A stretch of 64,000 bases of DNA, from contig CM060131.1 in the NCBI GenBank assembly GCA_030522415.1, positions 1,312,501 to 1,376,500 on the forward strand. The letters run 5' to 3'. Shown piece by piece: positions 63,497-64,000 of this stretch. A program made the translations under genes and the position numbers. The DNA comes from Channallabes apus. Taxonomy: Eukaryota > Chordata > Actinopteri > Siluriformes > Clariidae. How positions within the stretch are numbered: position 1 is the stretch's first letter; every line of letters begins with the position of its first letter. Below the pieces are notes generated by a model. It saw only the letters and a program-made list of their open reading frames with translations. It did no database searches and was not told the DNA's origin.

Positions 63497-64000
63497 TATA
63501 TTTTTATGTCACATACACTTTACTGCATGCTACAAACAAATATGAAAGTTCAGTAGCACGGCAGTTTGCCGAGCATTTGATAACGCATTGTGTGTTTAGC
63601 TTACGGCCATATGTGTACATGTAAATGAACCGTGCTTACACTATTCTTACTTATTGCAACGTGACCACAGTTTTGTAATTTATATTCTGTATATGGATGG
63701 CTGAGGAAACCCGAAGGCTCATCCGTGTTCGTGGTGAAAATGAGCAACTTTGTTAAAAATCGAAATACGGCGCAAAAAACCTTTGGGAGTGAGTAATCTC
63801 TCTCTTATTGGAATGTGTGATAAACATCGGCGCATGTCCTCTGACGTAACATTAGGAACCAGCGACAACGTATGATGACGTATAACAGTGGTGTCCCATT
63901 TCTTAGGGGAAATATTTATACCCTTCCCCTTTCCACTTCGTTTCAAGGGACAAGGGGAAGAAAATAGAATTGTGATTCAGCCTAAGTAAAACTCACCCGT
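63497..64000. repeat. Continuation of the M2 flank, with a MITE-like end
   Basis: 63497-63850 matches 41090-41455 in reverse. From about 63870 the text (GTGGTGTCCCATTTCTT, then CAAGGGGAAG and GTGATTCAGCCT) is an inverted relative of the MITE block near 61486. No gene; the window ends here. Confidence 0.55.

Overview
The window looks like nuclear DNA of a teleost fish, and I see no conserved host gene that I can name. Evidence for a fish: a tRNA-derived SINE with the usual teleost layout, long-inverted-repeat Tc1-like transposons, a Tf1/sushi-type chromovirus, a BEL/Pao element, a CR1/L2-group LINE, and a dispersed repeat (4135-4460) that I associate from memory with catfish and other otophysan genomes. 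The species call (otophysan, perhaps catfish) is inference. Almost everything here is mobile DNA in nested or duplicated arrangements.

Layout. 1-5656: noncoding DNA with old DNA-transposon pieces, a SINE, a Gypsy gag-protease fragment and copies of a dispersed repeat I call R1. 5657-14190: a minus-strand Gypsy gag-protease element whose gag is split by a whole BEL/Pao element (7057-12796) with apparently identical LTRs and a perfect 5-bp target duplication (ATGGC). 14191-21408: a strongly decayed retrovirus-like provirus. 21407-24015: a broken LINE followed by a deleted Tc1-like transposon. 24016-34560: noncoding DNA, R1 with an inserted SINE, a gene-like module (M1), a 2.1-kb hAT-like element (M2) and a possible spliced transcription unit with a duplicated exon. 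34570-40132: a recent Tf1/sushi chromovirus on the minus strand, intact except for one stop codon. 40133-46240: an inverted copy of M2 with its flanks, then microsatellites. 46240-53890: about 1-kb inverted arms enclosing R1, a full-length LINE with a long open frame, and a second copy of M1. 55067-58398: an LTR element that carries no gag or pol but a single long open frame of repeats. 58782-58898: a 117-bp near-palindrome. 59070-64000: a third M2 copy carrying an intact-looking Tc1-like transposon.

Main result. The chromovirus at 34570-40132 and the unrelated-looking LTR element at 55067-58398 share an unusual design. In both, the 12 bases directly after the 5' LTR contain a 9-base stretch complementary to the predicted 5' end of the element's own transcript, about 31 bases downstream of a TATA-like box. 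The paired sequences differ between the two elements in a compensating way (GTCTGGTCA with TGACCAGAC; GTCTGGCAA with TTGCCAGAC). This is the layout expected for Tf1-style self-primed reverse transcription. Both elements also place the start codon inside the 5' LTR, the stop codon inside the 3' LTR, and have the same polypurine tract. The second element therefore looks like a non-autonomous partner of the sushi group carrying a large repeat protein that I do not recognise.

The duplicated modules give natural empty sites: paired copies with and without an insertion confirm the boundaries of two SINEs, one LINE and one Tc1 transposon.
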